The position numbers were made by a program, and so were the translations under genes. A DNA stretch of 64,000 nt from assembly GCA_024232965.1 (NCBI GenBank), contig JACKQF010000001.1:496001-560000 (forward strand), read 5' to 3'. The stretch is from Verrucomicrobiaceae bacterium (GTDB lineage Bacteria; Verrucomicrobiota; Verrucomicrobiia; Verrucomicrobiales; Verrucomicrobiaceae). Position 1 is the stretch's first letter. Each line of letters begins with the position of its first letter. This document shows, one piece after another, positions 28,854 through 36,994 of this stretch. The notes beneath the pieces are model-generated. The model had not been told where the DNA came from. It ran no database searches and worked only from the letters and a program-made list of their open reading frames with translations.

Positions 28854-31518
28854 CGAAACGGGAAAAGAAAGACTGGCGAAGGCATTCGCTGAGTATGACC
28901 GACCCATACGCATCCGGAATTACCGCCTCGCCGCATTCCTGGCGATGCTCTTCATGCCGGCTGGGGCCTCGCTAGACTATTTCGTTTACGGGCCCGCTTT
29001 TCTTTGGGACTTCCTGCCGCTCAGATTAGGCTCTGCTTTGATTCTCGGGGTGGTGTGGATGATGCTAGGTCGGGAGGAGGAGTCTGTTCTGACTCCGATC
29101 TTGGCAAGACTGGTGGCACTCGTCCCAGCGGCGGCCATTTGCTACATGATCTACCTCACGGAAGGGGCTGAGTCTCCGTATTACGCGGGTCTGAATCTGG
29201 TCATGCTGGGAACTGCGATCCTACTGCGATGGACCTTTCTCGACAGTGTGATGATTTTCCTGGCCTGCCTGGGGGGGTACCTGTGGGCGTGTTGGGGACA
29301 TGGCCCAATCGTGAGCTTGGGCTTGTACTTCAATAACATCTACTTCATCACGGTTACAGGGGTCTTCGTGATTGTCGGGATGTGGTTCTACAATCGCATT
29401 CTATTGTCAGAGTTCTTGCTGCGTGATGCGCAGATCCAGCAGAAAGCGGATTTGGAAGAAGCGAACTCAAAACTCGCACTGAGTAATCAGCGTCTCCGCG
29501 ATGCGGACGAATTGAAGAGCCGGTTTTTTGCGAATGTGAGCCACGAACTGCGCACGCCCCTGACCCTGATGCTGGCTCCCTTGGAGATGGTTCTATCACG
29601 CAATCCGAAAACCCCTCTGGATGAGGTTCGCCCACTGCTCGGGACAATGCAGGACAACGTCAGACGACTGCTTGGGCTAATCAATGATCTGTTGGATCTG
29701 GTAAGGATGGAGTCTTCCTCCGTGGCGGTAAAGTCAGCGCCGATTCATGTGGCTCACTTTCTGGATGGGTTGGCCTCCGCTATCAGTCCAGCGGCGCTTG
29801 CAAAAGGGTTGGTCGTCACGGTGGATTGTGCGAACGATATCGGCAAAGTCCTCCTAGATGTGGAAAAAATGGAGCGGATTTGCCTGAATTTGGCGGTGAA
29901 TGCGATGAAATTTACGCCCCCGGGCGGATCGCTGACGCTAATGGCACGCAAGTCGGGAGACCGACTCATTGTGGAGGTCAGAGACACAGGTCCGGGTATC
30001 TCACCCGAAGATCTGCCGCGGGTTTTTGAACGATATTGGCAAGGGAGCGGCGAGGCCAGCGGGAAACATTCGGGGCTGGGAATCGGTCTGGCTCTGGTGC
30101 AGGAATTGGTTGAGGTTCAGGGCGGCCACGTGGAGGCGGAAAGCGATCTCGGCGCTGGAACGACCTTCCGAATCACCTTGCCTTACCTCGCTGTGGAAGA
30201 ATCCACATCACTGAATGATGTCCCAGATGCAGAGGCTCTGGCGGACTCTCATGAGGTGGACGTCTGGGTCGAAAGCCTGCGTCGCCGTGCTCACGTGCTA
30301 TCGCCGCCTCTCCCACGCCTGGCTGTTTCTTGCAGTGAAGGGAACAAGGCTGGGGCGACGGTGTTGCGGTTGATGGTCGTTGATGATGAGCTTGCGATCC
30401 GGCGGTTCGTTGGGGATTTAATGCGTGGCGAATTTGAGGTGAGAGAGGTTGACGATGGCTTGGCGGCACTCCAAATGGTCAAAGAGTGGGTGCCTGACAT
30501 CGTGCTGACGGACATGATGATGCCAAATCTGGACGGATTGGAACTCTGCAAGCGCTTGCGGGCCCTACCGGCGACACGAAATGCTCATGTTGTGATGCTG
30601 ACCGCCCGTATTGATGAGGCGACCAAGCTAGCGTGCTTGGAGGCCGGAGCTACGGACTTCATTTGCAAGCCGTTTTCCATCACCGAACTCTCCGTTCGTT
30701 TGAGAAACCTTGCTGCGGATCGGCTGAATCAGAAACAGCTGGCCGAGCGCCGAAATGAGTTGGAACTGGCAGTGAAGCATCTGCGGGATACGGAGGATCT
30801 TTTGATCCGCCATGAAAAACTTGCCTCGCTGGGGCGTCTCAGTGCAGGCCTAGTTCATGAAATCAACAATCCTCTAAATTATGCTGTTCAGGGTTTGTTT
30901 TTAATAAGGAAGATGGCGGACAAAGTGCCGAATGAGCAACGCCCTGACTTTTTGGAGATTTTAGATGATGTGGAGGGTGGTATCCACAGGGTGGTTAATA
31001 TTTTGGCTGATCTCCATGGGTTCACGCGCACCGGAAGCAGGTCTCAAGATCTGTTCGAACTGCGACCTGCTGTGGCGACCACATTGAGGTTCTTTGCGCA
31101 TGAATTTAAGTCGGATGTAGACATCGTTACGGATGTGCCGCCTGGCATCCGAGTAAAGGGTGATGGCAATCAGTTCAACCAGGTCTTAGTGAACCTCATC
31201 CAGAATGGCATCGATGCCCTGAAAACAAAGGAATTCAAGCCAGGGGAACGTCCTCGAATCGAGATCCGTGCTGAGGCCAAAGACGGGATTGTGTTTCTCC
31301 ATGTGAAGGACAATGGACCGGGTATTCCCGCAGAGATTCAGACGCAAATTTTCGAGCCTTTTTTCACTACCAAAGAGGTGGGTGAAGGGCTAGGCCTTGG
31401 GCTCGCGATCACCTTCCGAATTGTCGCTGATTTTGGGGGAAGGATCACGATAAACAGCGAGCCTGGACTATTTTGCGAATTTCTTCTGGAATTGCCGCAA
31501 TCAGATGAGGTATATTGA
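28840..31518 (+). CDS. Membrane hybrid histidine kinase with two kinase modules and a receiver
   Basis: From ATG 28840 (AAGGA nine bases upstream) the product has 892 residues. The N terminus has about six membrane helices (to ~residue 185) with no periplasmic sensor domain, followed by a coiled linker. HisKA 1 has FFANVSHELRTPLT (His235) and an ATPase domain with NLAVNAMKFTPPGG, DTGPGIS and GLGIGLALV. A receiver follows (VVDDE..., phospho-acceptor Asp558 in LTDMMMPN, Lys in ICKPFS). A second HisKA-ATPase pair has GLVHEINNPLNY (His673), NLIQNGIDAL, DNGPGIP and GLGLGLAI. The layout suggests an internal phosphorelay. Overlap with the methyltransferase gene and the adjacent receiver protein parallel the phcB-phcS-phcR/Q order of Ralstonia. 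Confidence 0.9.
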   Translation: MAQNDETGKERLAKAFAEYDRPIRIRNYRLAAFLAMLFMPAGASLDYFVYGPAFLWDFLPLRLGSALILGVVWMMLGREEESVLTPILARLVALVPAAAICYMIYLTEGAESPYYAGLNLVMLGTAILLRWTFLDSVMIFLACLGGYLWACWGHGPIVSLGLYFNNIYFITVTGVFVIVGMWFYNRILLSEFLLRDAQIQQKADLEEANSKLALSNQRLRDADELKSRFFANVSHELRTPLTLMLAPLEMVLSRNPKTPLDEVRPLLGTMQDNVRRLLGLINDLLDLVRMESSSVAVKSAPIHVAHFLDGLASAISPAALAKGLVVTVDCANDIGKVLLDVEKMERICLNLAVNAMKFTPPGGSLTLMARKSGDRLIVEVRDTGPGISPEDLPRVFERYWQGSGEASGKHSGLGIGLALVQELVEVQGGHVEAESDLGAGTTFRITLPYLAVEESTSLNDVPDAEALADSHEVDVWVESLRRRAHVLSPPLPRLAVSCSEGNKAGATVLRLMVVDDELAIRRFVGDLMRGEFEVREVDDGLAALQMVKEWVPDIVLTDMMMPNLDGLELCKRLRALPATRNAHVVMLTARIDEATKLACLEAGATDFICKPFSITELSVRLRNLAADRLNQKQLAERRNELELAVKHLRDTEDLLIRHEKLASLGRLSAGLVHEINNPLNYAVQGLFLIRKMADKVPNEQRPDFLEILDDVEGGIHRVVNILADLHGFTRTGSRSQDLFELRPAVATTLRFFAHEFKSDVDIVTDVPPGIRVKGDGNQFNQVLVNLIQNGIDALKTKEFKPGERPRIEIRAEAKDGIVFLHVKDNGPGIPAEIQTQIFEPFFTTKEVGEGLGLGLAITFRIVADFGGRITINSEPGLFCEFLLELPQSDEVY

Positions 31519-31554
31519 CACGTTCTAAAAGTAATCTCCAGACAACACAATCAA

Positions 31555-32805
31555 ATGCAAACTGACTACGACTACCGGCGCTACGCTGTCCTCTACGTGG
31601 ACGACGAGGAGATGGCCCTGAAGTATTTCGAAAAGACTTTTGGCAAAGACTTTTGGGTAATCACCGCAGACAATGCTGCGACCGGCCAGCGCATCCTTGA
31701 GGAACAAGGGGATAAGATCGCCGTTCTGTTAACCGATCAGCGGATGCCTGGTGAAAAGGGAGTGGAACTTTTGCAGCGTGCCCGCAGAGAGTTTCCCAGC
31801 ATCATCCGAATGCTTATCACTGCTTATGCTGACTTTGGCGTGACGGTCGATGCGGTGAACTTGGGGAATATCTTCCGTTACGTGGCAAAGCCCCTGCAGG
31901 TGGAGGACATGCGCACAACGATGCAGCGGGCGATCGAGTTTTACTCTGTCCAGCGGGAGCGCGACGACCTTCTTTCGGAGAAGCTATCGATGCTGCACAA
32001 TGTGATTATCGCTGATCGGGTGGTCAGCATGGGGGTACTGGCAGCAGGCCTGAGCAATAAGGTACGCAATGCCTATGATGCGGTGGAGCGTTTCCTTGAA
32101 ATGGCTCCTGGCCGCGACAGGGATGAGTGCAAATTGAGCGCTCTCTCGGACCCGTCCGTGTGGAGACAGATTTATGAACAGGTCTTGGAGCAAGCAAGCC
32201 GCACCGGTTGCTTGTTGGGCAGCTTGGTGGCGGATGGCCCAACAGATGCTCCAGTTCAGGTCGGCCCAATGGTCGAGGCGGTGGTAGCGAGTTGCAAGGA
32301 AGCCTACGCTGGCATCAAGATTGAACTCTCTGCTGAGGTGGACACAGATCTGCCTCAGATTATCGGCAGCGAGCCCCTAATTCGCAGCATGTTGGAGCAG
32401 ATCCTCCAAGCTGAACTGGCAGTGCTGGCGTACGGATCTCGTGTCTCGGTGGCTGCCAATGTTGCGAAGACTGGTGCCGAAGTGTCGGGTGTGCGATTGA
32501 CCATCGAAGACGACGGAGATGGGGCCTTGATCAGGGCCACTCGCAACGTCTTCGACGCTGTGGGCACTCAGACGGGGAATACGGCTCAACCTGGGGCAGC
32601 CGTCTTGGTCGTCTATCTAATCGCCGCTCATCACGGTGGCAATGTCGAGCTTTGCCAGGAAGATGGTGGAAAGACAAAAGTTACGATTGAACTGCCCTTG
32701 ACGCCTCCTGCCTTTGATCCAGATGTTGCCGAGCGGAGCAAGCAGTTCATTTCCAAGGTCTTGGTTAACGACTCCCTCTGGGATCGACTTTTGGCTGCTC
32801 TTTGA
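31555..32805 (+). CDS. Response regulator with C-terminal degenerate histidine-kinase domain (PhcR/PhcQ-like)
   Basis: A 416-residue protein starting 36 bp after the hybrid kinase. Residues ~8-125 are a complete receiver: VLYVDDEE acidic pair, Asp61 in LLTDQRMPG, the Thr of MLITAY and the Lys of YVAKPLQ. A helical linker leads to a dimerisation-like segment, MGVLAAGLSNKVRNAYDAV, where the usual phospho-histidine is absent (Asn-Lys in its place). The ATPase-like C terminus keeps a DDGDG remnant but lacks a recognisable N box and glycine-rich lid. It therefore looks like a receiver fused to a pseudokinase. Ralstonia PhcR and PhcQ are also receivers with kinase-like C termini. No DNA-binding domain is present, so output is likely through protein contacts. 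Confidence 0.82.
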   Translation: MQTDYDYRRYAVLYVDDEEMALKYFEKTFGKDFWVITADNAATGQRILEEQGDKIAVLLTDQRMPGEKGVELLQRARREFPSIIRMLITAYADFGVTVDAVNLGNIFRYVAKPLQVEDMRTTMQRAIEFYSVQRERDDLLSEKLSMLHNVIIADRVVSMGVLAAGLSNKVRNAYDAVERFLEMAPGRDRDECKLSALSDPSVWRQIYEQVLEQASRTGCLLGSLVADGPTDAPVQVGPMVEAVVASCKEAYAGIKIELSAEVDTDLPQIIGSEPLIRSMLEQILQAELAVLAYGSRVSVAANVAKTGAEVSGVRLTIEDDGDGALIRATRNVFDAVGTQTGNTAQPGAAVLVVYLIAAHHGGNVELCQEDGGKTKVTIELPLTPPAFDPDVAERSKQFISKVLVNDSLWDRLLAAL

Positions 32806-32851
32806 GGCAAAAACATCGTGGACTAACTGACGGCCTCGTCTAAGTTTCGCC

Positions 32852-33472
32852 GTGCGCTGCCCTTCCTGCCAGTCAATTGAGTCTGAGACGGTTGTCGCCT
32901 GTCACCAGTGCGGCTTTTCTCTGGAGGTGGCGGATGGCCGAATGGGAATCGTGCCTCAGTTGACGCCACCCATATCGGATTTGAACAAACAACTGACTCG
33001 GGCGGATAAACGTCGTGCTCATTCAGCATTGGGAGACCTGACTCGCCGATTTCCTCAGGTGGAGCTCTCTTACGTTGTTGCGGCTTTGGCCGACCATTTG
33101 CCAATCGGGGAGTATGCGTTTTGGCTATTCAACCGAGCCGGGATCAGCAGTGCCGTGGAACGTGCTGGTAAGAACCGTCGCATCCTCTTCTTTGTCGATT
33201 CAAAAACAACACGGGCGGTGACAATGATCGGATATGGTCTTGAGCCTTTCCTCGCTGAGCGCCATTTGCAGCCCTGTGTTCTGGCCGCCATGGGCTCGTT
33301 GAGAGCTGGTGACTACGGCCGAGCATGCGAGGCGTTTGTGTCGGAGTTGGCGCGCCAACTCCATTCCGTTCAGGTGGGGATTGATCGCGGATTTGGCCTT
33401 TCTGATGAATCCGTGTGGGAGGAGGCCGGATCGTCGGAACCTTTTCAGGTCTTTTCGCCTGTGCTTGGTTGA
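32852..33472 (+). CDS. Zinc-ribbon protein with TPM-like domain
   Basis: A 206-residue protein with a GTG start. The N terminus is a zinc ribbon, CPSC...CHQCG, with four cysteines. Residues ~60-165 resemble the TPM domain (YgcG/Psb32 family): YAFWLFNRAGI, a central strand RILFFVDSKTTRAVTMIGYGLEPFL, and LRAGDYGRACEAFVSELARQL. TPM proteins include a putative phosphatase and photosystem-repair factors, so the name gives little functional guidance. There is no signal peptide or membrane helix. It lies 46 bp after the response regulator on the same strand and could be the last gene of the signalling operon. Its end overlaps the convergent helix-hairpin-helix gene by 28 bp. Confidence 0.6.
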   Translation: MRCPSCQSIESETVVACHQCGFSLEVADGRMGIVPQLTPPISDLNKQLTRADKRRAHSALGDLTRRFPQVELSYVVAALADHLPIGEYAFWLFNRAGISSAVERAGKNRRILFFVDSKTTRAVTMIGYGLEPFLAERHLQPCVLAAMGSLRAGDYGRACEAFVSELARQLHSVQVGIDRGFGLSDESVWEEAGSSEPFQVFSPVLG

Positions 33473-34392
33473 GTGCTGGTGGAAGAGCTCTCCATAAGAG
33501 CCCGAGATTGTTCGACCCATTTTTCACGAATGATCCGGTCTTTGAAGGCAAGCCGATTTGAGAACTCCCGCACGTTAGCTGGGCTCCAGTTCGCAATCTG
33601 TTTGAAAGTGTAGATGCCTGCATCGTTGAGTCGGCCTTGTAAAACGGCGGCGACTCCTTTGATGCGGGTCAAGTCGTCGAAAAAGTGGGGTCTTGTTCGG
33701 TAGATTTGACCATAGGTCGGATCCTCTTCGGAATCGGCGTCGGGCGTGGACGCGGCTGGAATGTCGGACGGTACAGCTGCGCTTTCGGTTGGCGGGGCGA
33801 TGACTTGGGCGTTCTTTTGTGGCGAAGGTGGATGAATGATCGCAGCCAGTGGGGAAGTTGTCTTGGCGGATTGTTCGGGAACTGCGGGTTCGGGCGGAGT
33901 AGTTTTCGGTTCAGCGTTTTTCTCCAGGGCTGCGGGTGCTAAGGGCGTGGCGGAGGATCGGGCAGGGGTAGAACGGACGCTTTTACTGCGGATTACGGGG
34001 CGGGACGAAGGGGCGGATGGCTCGGCAATAGCAGGAGGTGCGTCTTCGGTGCGCTGCTGCGATGGTTCGGGGGCCGGAGTCGCTGGTTCCAGGGTGGGCG
34101 GCGACGGGAACTGCTTGATCGGGGCGGGAACGGGAGATGCGGGTGTTATGGCGACACTGGCGCTTGGACTGAGCACTGCCTCAGCGAGATGGCGTTTCAG
34201 CCGGGCAATTTCCCCTTTTTGCGCTTCTTGGTCTACGAGCAGAGCCTTCGTTTGCTTCTTGTATGGGCTCCAGATCAATTTGGCCAGGAGAAAGCCGAGA
34301 GTGAAAAATAGAGCTGCCACCCCCCCAATGAACACGCTGCTGTGGAGCAAAAAGTAGATCAGCGGATCGAGAGAAAAAGTAGGCGTGCTCAT
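33445..34392 (-). CDS. Membrane-anchored helix-hairpin-helix protein with Pro/Ala-rich linker
   Basis: A 315-residue protein. An N-terminal helix (LIYFLLHSSVFIGGVAALFFTLGFLLAKLIW) spans the membrane and is followed by a short coiled stretch (QKGEIARLKRHLAEA). Residues ~75-235 are a low-complexity Pro/Ala/Ser linker. The C-terminal ~75 residues, with DLTRIKGVAAVLQGRLNDAG and TFKQIANWSPANVREFSNRL, match the helix-hairpin-helix domains often annotated as Flap endonuclease-1-like 5' DNA nuclease, although no nuclease residues are present. It starts 8 bp after the OmpA-like gene stop, forming a three-gene minus-strand operon with the BON proteins. Confidence 0.75.
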   Translation of the reverse strand: MSTPTFSLDPLIYFLLHSSVFIGGVAALFFTLGFLLAKLIWSPYKKQTKALLVDQEAQKGEIARLKRHLAEAVLSPSASVAITPASPVPAPIKQFPSPPTLEPATPAPEPSQQRTEDAPPAIAEPSAPSSRPVIRSKSVRSTPARSSATPLAPAALEKNAEPKTTPPEPAVPEQSAKTTSPLAAIIHPPSPQKNAQVIAPPTESAAVPSDIPAASTPDADSEEDPTYGQIYRTRPHFFDDLTRIKGVAAVLQGRLNDAGIYTFKQIANWSPANVREFSNRLAFKDRIIREKWVEQSRALMESSSTSTQPSTGEKT

Positions 34393-34400
34393 GAGTCCAG

Positions 34401-35201
34401 TCAGCGAACGAGCAATTCTACGCTATTAGTGTATGAAACGCCAGTCTCAGCGCCGCCGCTACCATTGAGGGGGAGTGCATCGAACACCTCGGCGTGTAAA
34501 TTTTCGGTCGGAATCCCCAATTCTACAAGTCGACGTTGCACCATCTCTGCTCGTGAGAGTGCCTTGGCAGTATCCTCAGGTTTCTCCGAACCTGGGTGCG
34601 AACCTACAATGAGGTGGAGCGCAGGCCCTGCTGCAAAGAGATCGGCGGACAGCGCGGAGAGCATCGACGCATCTTCGGGACTAATTTCCATGGACGAATC
34701 TGTAAAAGTAATGAGTCTGTTGCGGAGGTTTTCCTGGAGTCGGGCTAACAGTTCAGCAGGGACCTCACTGGTGGGCTGGTAACCGGGCATGTGGTACTGA
34801 GATGGGCGAATCGAAAGGTGGGCTTCGACCTTGAATGTCCCACTAAGGGGCCGGAGTAGCGAGAGCCATTGGCCTTCGAGTTCGCGTGTGGCTGCCCCTG
34901 TCAGGACTGGTCCGGATCCAGTCGCAATGGAGAAATCGCCAGGCTCAGCGACGGAGCAGTAACTGCGGAGGAAGTTTGGTAGGGCTGAGCCGGAGGTAAA
35001 TGGGGCGACATCGACAAAGTCGCTCGCACTGAGACCTGTTGCGTCCACCTCGCGGCCAGGTCTGCTGCCGGTGACGGTGTTGATGACTGAAGCGCGAAGG
35101 TTGCTGTCCGGAAGGTGTCCGGATAAAACGTACCGCCCGTCTTCACGATGCAATCTGAAGTCCGCGGGGATCCTGAGTTGTTTGATCAGCGCTGCCACCA
35201 T
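34401..35201 (-). CDS. BON/OmpA-like envelope protein
   Basis: A 266-residue protein without a signal peptide of its own. The first ~60 residues look like a BON-type segment (HREDGRYVLSGHLPD). The C-terminal ~110 residues resemble an OmpA C-terminal peptidoglycan-binding domain: ITFTDSSMEISPEDASMLS, LHLIVGSHPGSEKPEDTAKA and LSRAEMVQRRLVELGIPTEN. The canonical D/R pair of strong peptidoglycan binders is only partly recognisable. It overlaps the preceding BON gene by 16 bp (35186-35201), so translation is coupled, or the two pieces once formed a single TM-BON-BON-OmpA protein like mycobacterial ArfA. The absence of an export signal makes the split notable. Confidence 0.65.
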   Translation of the reverse strand: MVAALIKQLRIPADFRLHREDGRYVLSGHLPDSNLRASVINTVTGSRPGREVDATGLSASDFVDVAPFTSGSALPNFLRSYCSVAEPGDFSIATGSGPVLTGAATRELEGQWLSLLRPLSGTFKVEAHLSIRPSQYHMPGYQPTSEVPAELLARLQENLRNRLITFTDSSMEISPEDASMLSALSADLFAAGPALHLIVGSHPGSEKPEDTAKALSRAEMVQRRLVELGIPTENLHAEVFDALPLNGSGGAETGVSYTNSVELLVR

Positions 35202-35680
35202 AGGTGTTTCTCGATTGAATGGTGTCTGGATGCCTTCTGAACGCGAACATGAGGCGAGGCATAGAGGTCGGCATCTACGATAGCGACATCTGGTCGCAGG
35301 GATCGAATGAGTTTCATGATCGTCTGCTTACTGCCATCGTCGGGCAACCAGCCAGTAAGCGTCAGAGTGGTTTTGTCCAAATGTCCATCCAAAGAAGTCG
35401 GAATAATGATCCTGTTGTCGGCTTCCGCCAACCGGAGCCCTTGAATCTCACGCACGGCCTTAGCTGCGAGGTCGCGATTGTCTTCACTGCTGGCGATGCC
35501 GGTGATCGCTACATCCAGAAAGGTCAGTGATACATCGGCCTTACGGATTCCCATATCGCGAAGGGCATGGCGTACCTTGGATATCAGGTGAGGCCGATAC
35601 TGATCCTCATAGAGAAGCCAATGCACTGCCATGGCGGCAGGTAGCGACAGCAATGCTATGAATATGATCGTCGTGCGCAT
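35186..35680 (-). CDS. Membrane-anchored BON-domain protein
   Basis: A 164-residue protein with an N-terminal hydrophobic segment (TTIIFIALLSLPAAMAVHWLL) that serves as a signal anchor, followed by two BON-like units: VSLTFLDVAITGIASSEDNRDLAAKAVREIQGL and LTLTGWLPDDGSKQTIMKLI (each excerpted). BON domains associate with membranes or peptidoglycan. It is the first gene of the minus-strand operon and overlaps the OmpA-like gene by 16 bp. An in-frame join of these two would produce a protein with the mycobacterial ArfA layout, so a frameshift or split should be considered. Confidence 0.65.
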   Translation of the reverse strand: MRTTIIFIALLSLPAAMAVHWLLYEDQYRPHLISKVRHALRDMGIRKADVSLTFLDVAITGIASSEDNRDLAAKAVREIQGLRLAEADNRIIIPTSLDGHLDKTTLTLTGWLPDDGSKQTIMKLIRSLRPDVAIVDADLYASPHVRVQKASRHHSIEKHLWWQR

Positions 35681-36117
35681 TTGAAAATGGCCATTTCGTT
35701 TCGGGGCCAGCGGAACCCTTCACTATGCTCCCGTGGCTGGAGATGCAAACCTCCCTGCAACTGGTCCTGTATTTTTGGGGTGGCACAAAACAATCTTCTG
35801 AGAGGCCTACTGGACGCATTCTGTATTCTCGAATTTGAGAATCTGATGGGCCGATTGAGGTGATAGGAAGCTTACATCATCCGCCTGTTTCAGAATTTGC
35901 ACATTTGGAGTCTGGCGGCGCGCAGGGCTGTGCAGTCCTGATTGAGGGATGAATCCTCGTAAAAGCGAGGGTTGGAGCCTCGATGGTCCAATATTTGGCA
36001 ATGGTATTTCAGGTTCTTTTCGCATAAATTCCAGAAATGAGATAAAATATCATAATTATAGTTGTGGTGATTCTTGCTTCTGATATATTTTCCATAGCAA
36101 CAAGAACCGCAACTATT
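35681..36117. other. Gene-poor interval with a short inverted repeat
   Basis: About 440 bp between divergent units, AT-richer toward its right end. I see no credible protein. It contains the inverted repeat ATTCTC-6-GAGAAT at 35825-35842 and a CCTCG-6-CGAGG hairpin near 35955. Either could be an operator for the divergent BON operon. Promoters for both directions should lie here. Confidence 0.4.
36062..36089 (+). promoter_or_regulatory. Candidate promoter for the NlpC-like gene
   Basis: TTGTGG (36062-36067) and TATATT (36084-36089) are spaced by 16 bp in AT-rich DNA about 30 bp before the ATG at 36118. It is a moderate consensus match with no further support. Confidence 0.3.
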
Positions 36118-36155
36118 ATGTCAGCCTCCCCTTCCTCCTCACTCACGCCAGCTAA

Positions 36156-36884
36156 GGCCCTCCTTCCCTCCGGATCGCCCTCTGCCTCCTCCTTCTGGCT
36201 GTCGGTTCTGCTTTCTCTCAGTCGGGCTACTACGCCTCCGCTTACCACGCCGGCGCTTCCTACCAGCAGCAGCAACAGGCTGCCGCTTACGCCCAACAGC
36301 AGGCTTACGCCGCCTACTACGCCCAACAGCAGCAAGCCGCCGCTTATTATGCCCAGCAGCAACAAGCCGCTGCTTACGCTCAGCAGCAGGCATACGCTCG
36401 CCAGATGCAGCAGCAGCAACAGCAGCAGGCTGCGGTCGCTGCGCCTGTTGCTCGCGCTCAGGCTGCTGCGGGTGCGCTGCTTCGCTTTGATGGCCGCTTT
36501 GCTGCTGCTTCCTCCGCTGTCCCTACCCGGGTCCAGTATGCTGTGCATGCTGCGAACAGTATCCAGACCAAGCCTTACCGCCGTGGCGGTGGGCATGCCA
36601 ATGTGGACGACAATGCTTATGACTGCTCTGGCTCCGTTTCGTATGTGCTGATCAAGGCTGGCCTGCTGCGCGCTCCTCTTTCGTCCTCTGGTTTCGCTTC
36701 TTATGGGGAGGCTGGCCCTGGCCGCTTCATCACCATCTATGTGGATCCGGGTGAGCATGTTTTCATGACCGTGTGTGGTCTTCGCTTGGACACGAGCGGT
36801 GGCGCTAATGGAGAAGGCCCACGCTGGCGCGCCAAGGGCCGTTCGGCTGGCGGCTTCATTTGCCGTCATCCTGCAGGTTTTTGA
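36156..36884 (+). CDS. Secreted NlpC/P60-like protein with Gln/Ala/Tyr repeats; start disrupted
   Basis: The frame ending at 36884 reads upstream through a Gln/Ala/Tyr-rich stretch (about 36255-36440) to a good signal peptide (LRIALCLLLLAVGSAFSQ, about 36168-36221), and then meets a TAA at 36153 with no ATG, GTG or TTG between. An ATG at 36118 lies in another frame, so a one-base indel near 36155-36175 would restore a normal protein. The ATG at 36405 is too far inside: it would lose the signal peptide. The C-terminal part has DNAYDCSGSVSYVLIKAGLL (Cys nucleophile) and DPGEHVFMTV (His), as in NlpC/P60 peptidoglycan hydrolases. It is either a frameshifted gene, a base-calling error, or a gene using a rare start codon. 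Confidence 0.65.
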   Translation, partial: GPPSLRIALCLLLLAVGSAFSQSGYYASAYHAGASYQQQQQAAAYAQQQAYAAYYAQQQQAAAYYAQQQQAAAYAQQQAYARQMQQQQQQQAAVAAPVARAQAAAGALLRFDGRFAAASSAVPTRVQYAVHAANSIQTKPYRRGGGHANVDDNAYDCSGSVSYVLIKAGLLRAPLSSSGFASYGEAGPGRFITIYVDPGEHVFMTVCGLRLDTSGGANGEGPRWRAKGRSAGGFICRHPAGF

Positions 36885-36994
36885 TCTGATCCTCTCATTT
36901 TTGTGACTCACCGCTCCGCGCCACTTCAATCCTGACTTCCAGCCCTGCGATTCACCTTCCAAAGCCAAGAAACAGCCCTCACTCCTGAGACTCT

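Noticed and set aside
36009..36968. 319-codon minus-strand frame over the NlpC-like gene
   Set aside because: Its Leu/Ser-rich and Gly-rich composition is the mirror of the CAG/GCT repeat on the plus strand; the plus strand has a signal peptide and catalytic motifs.
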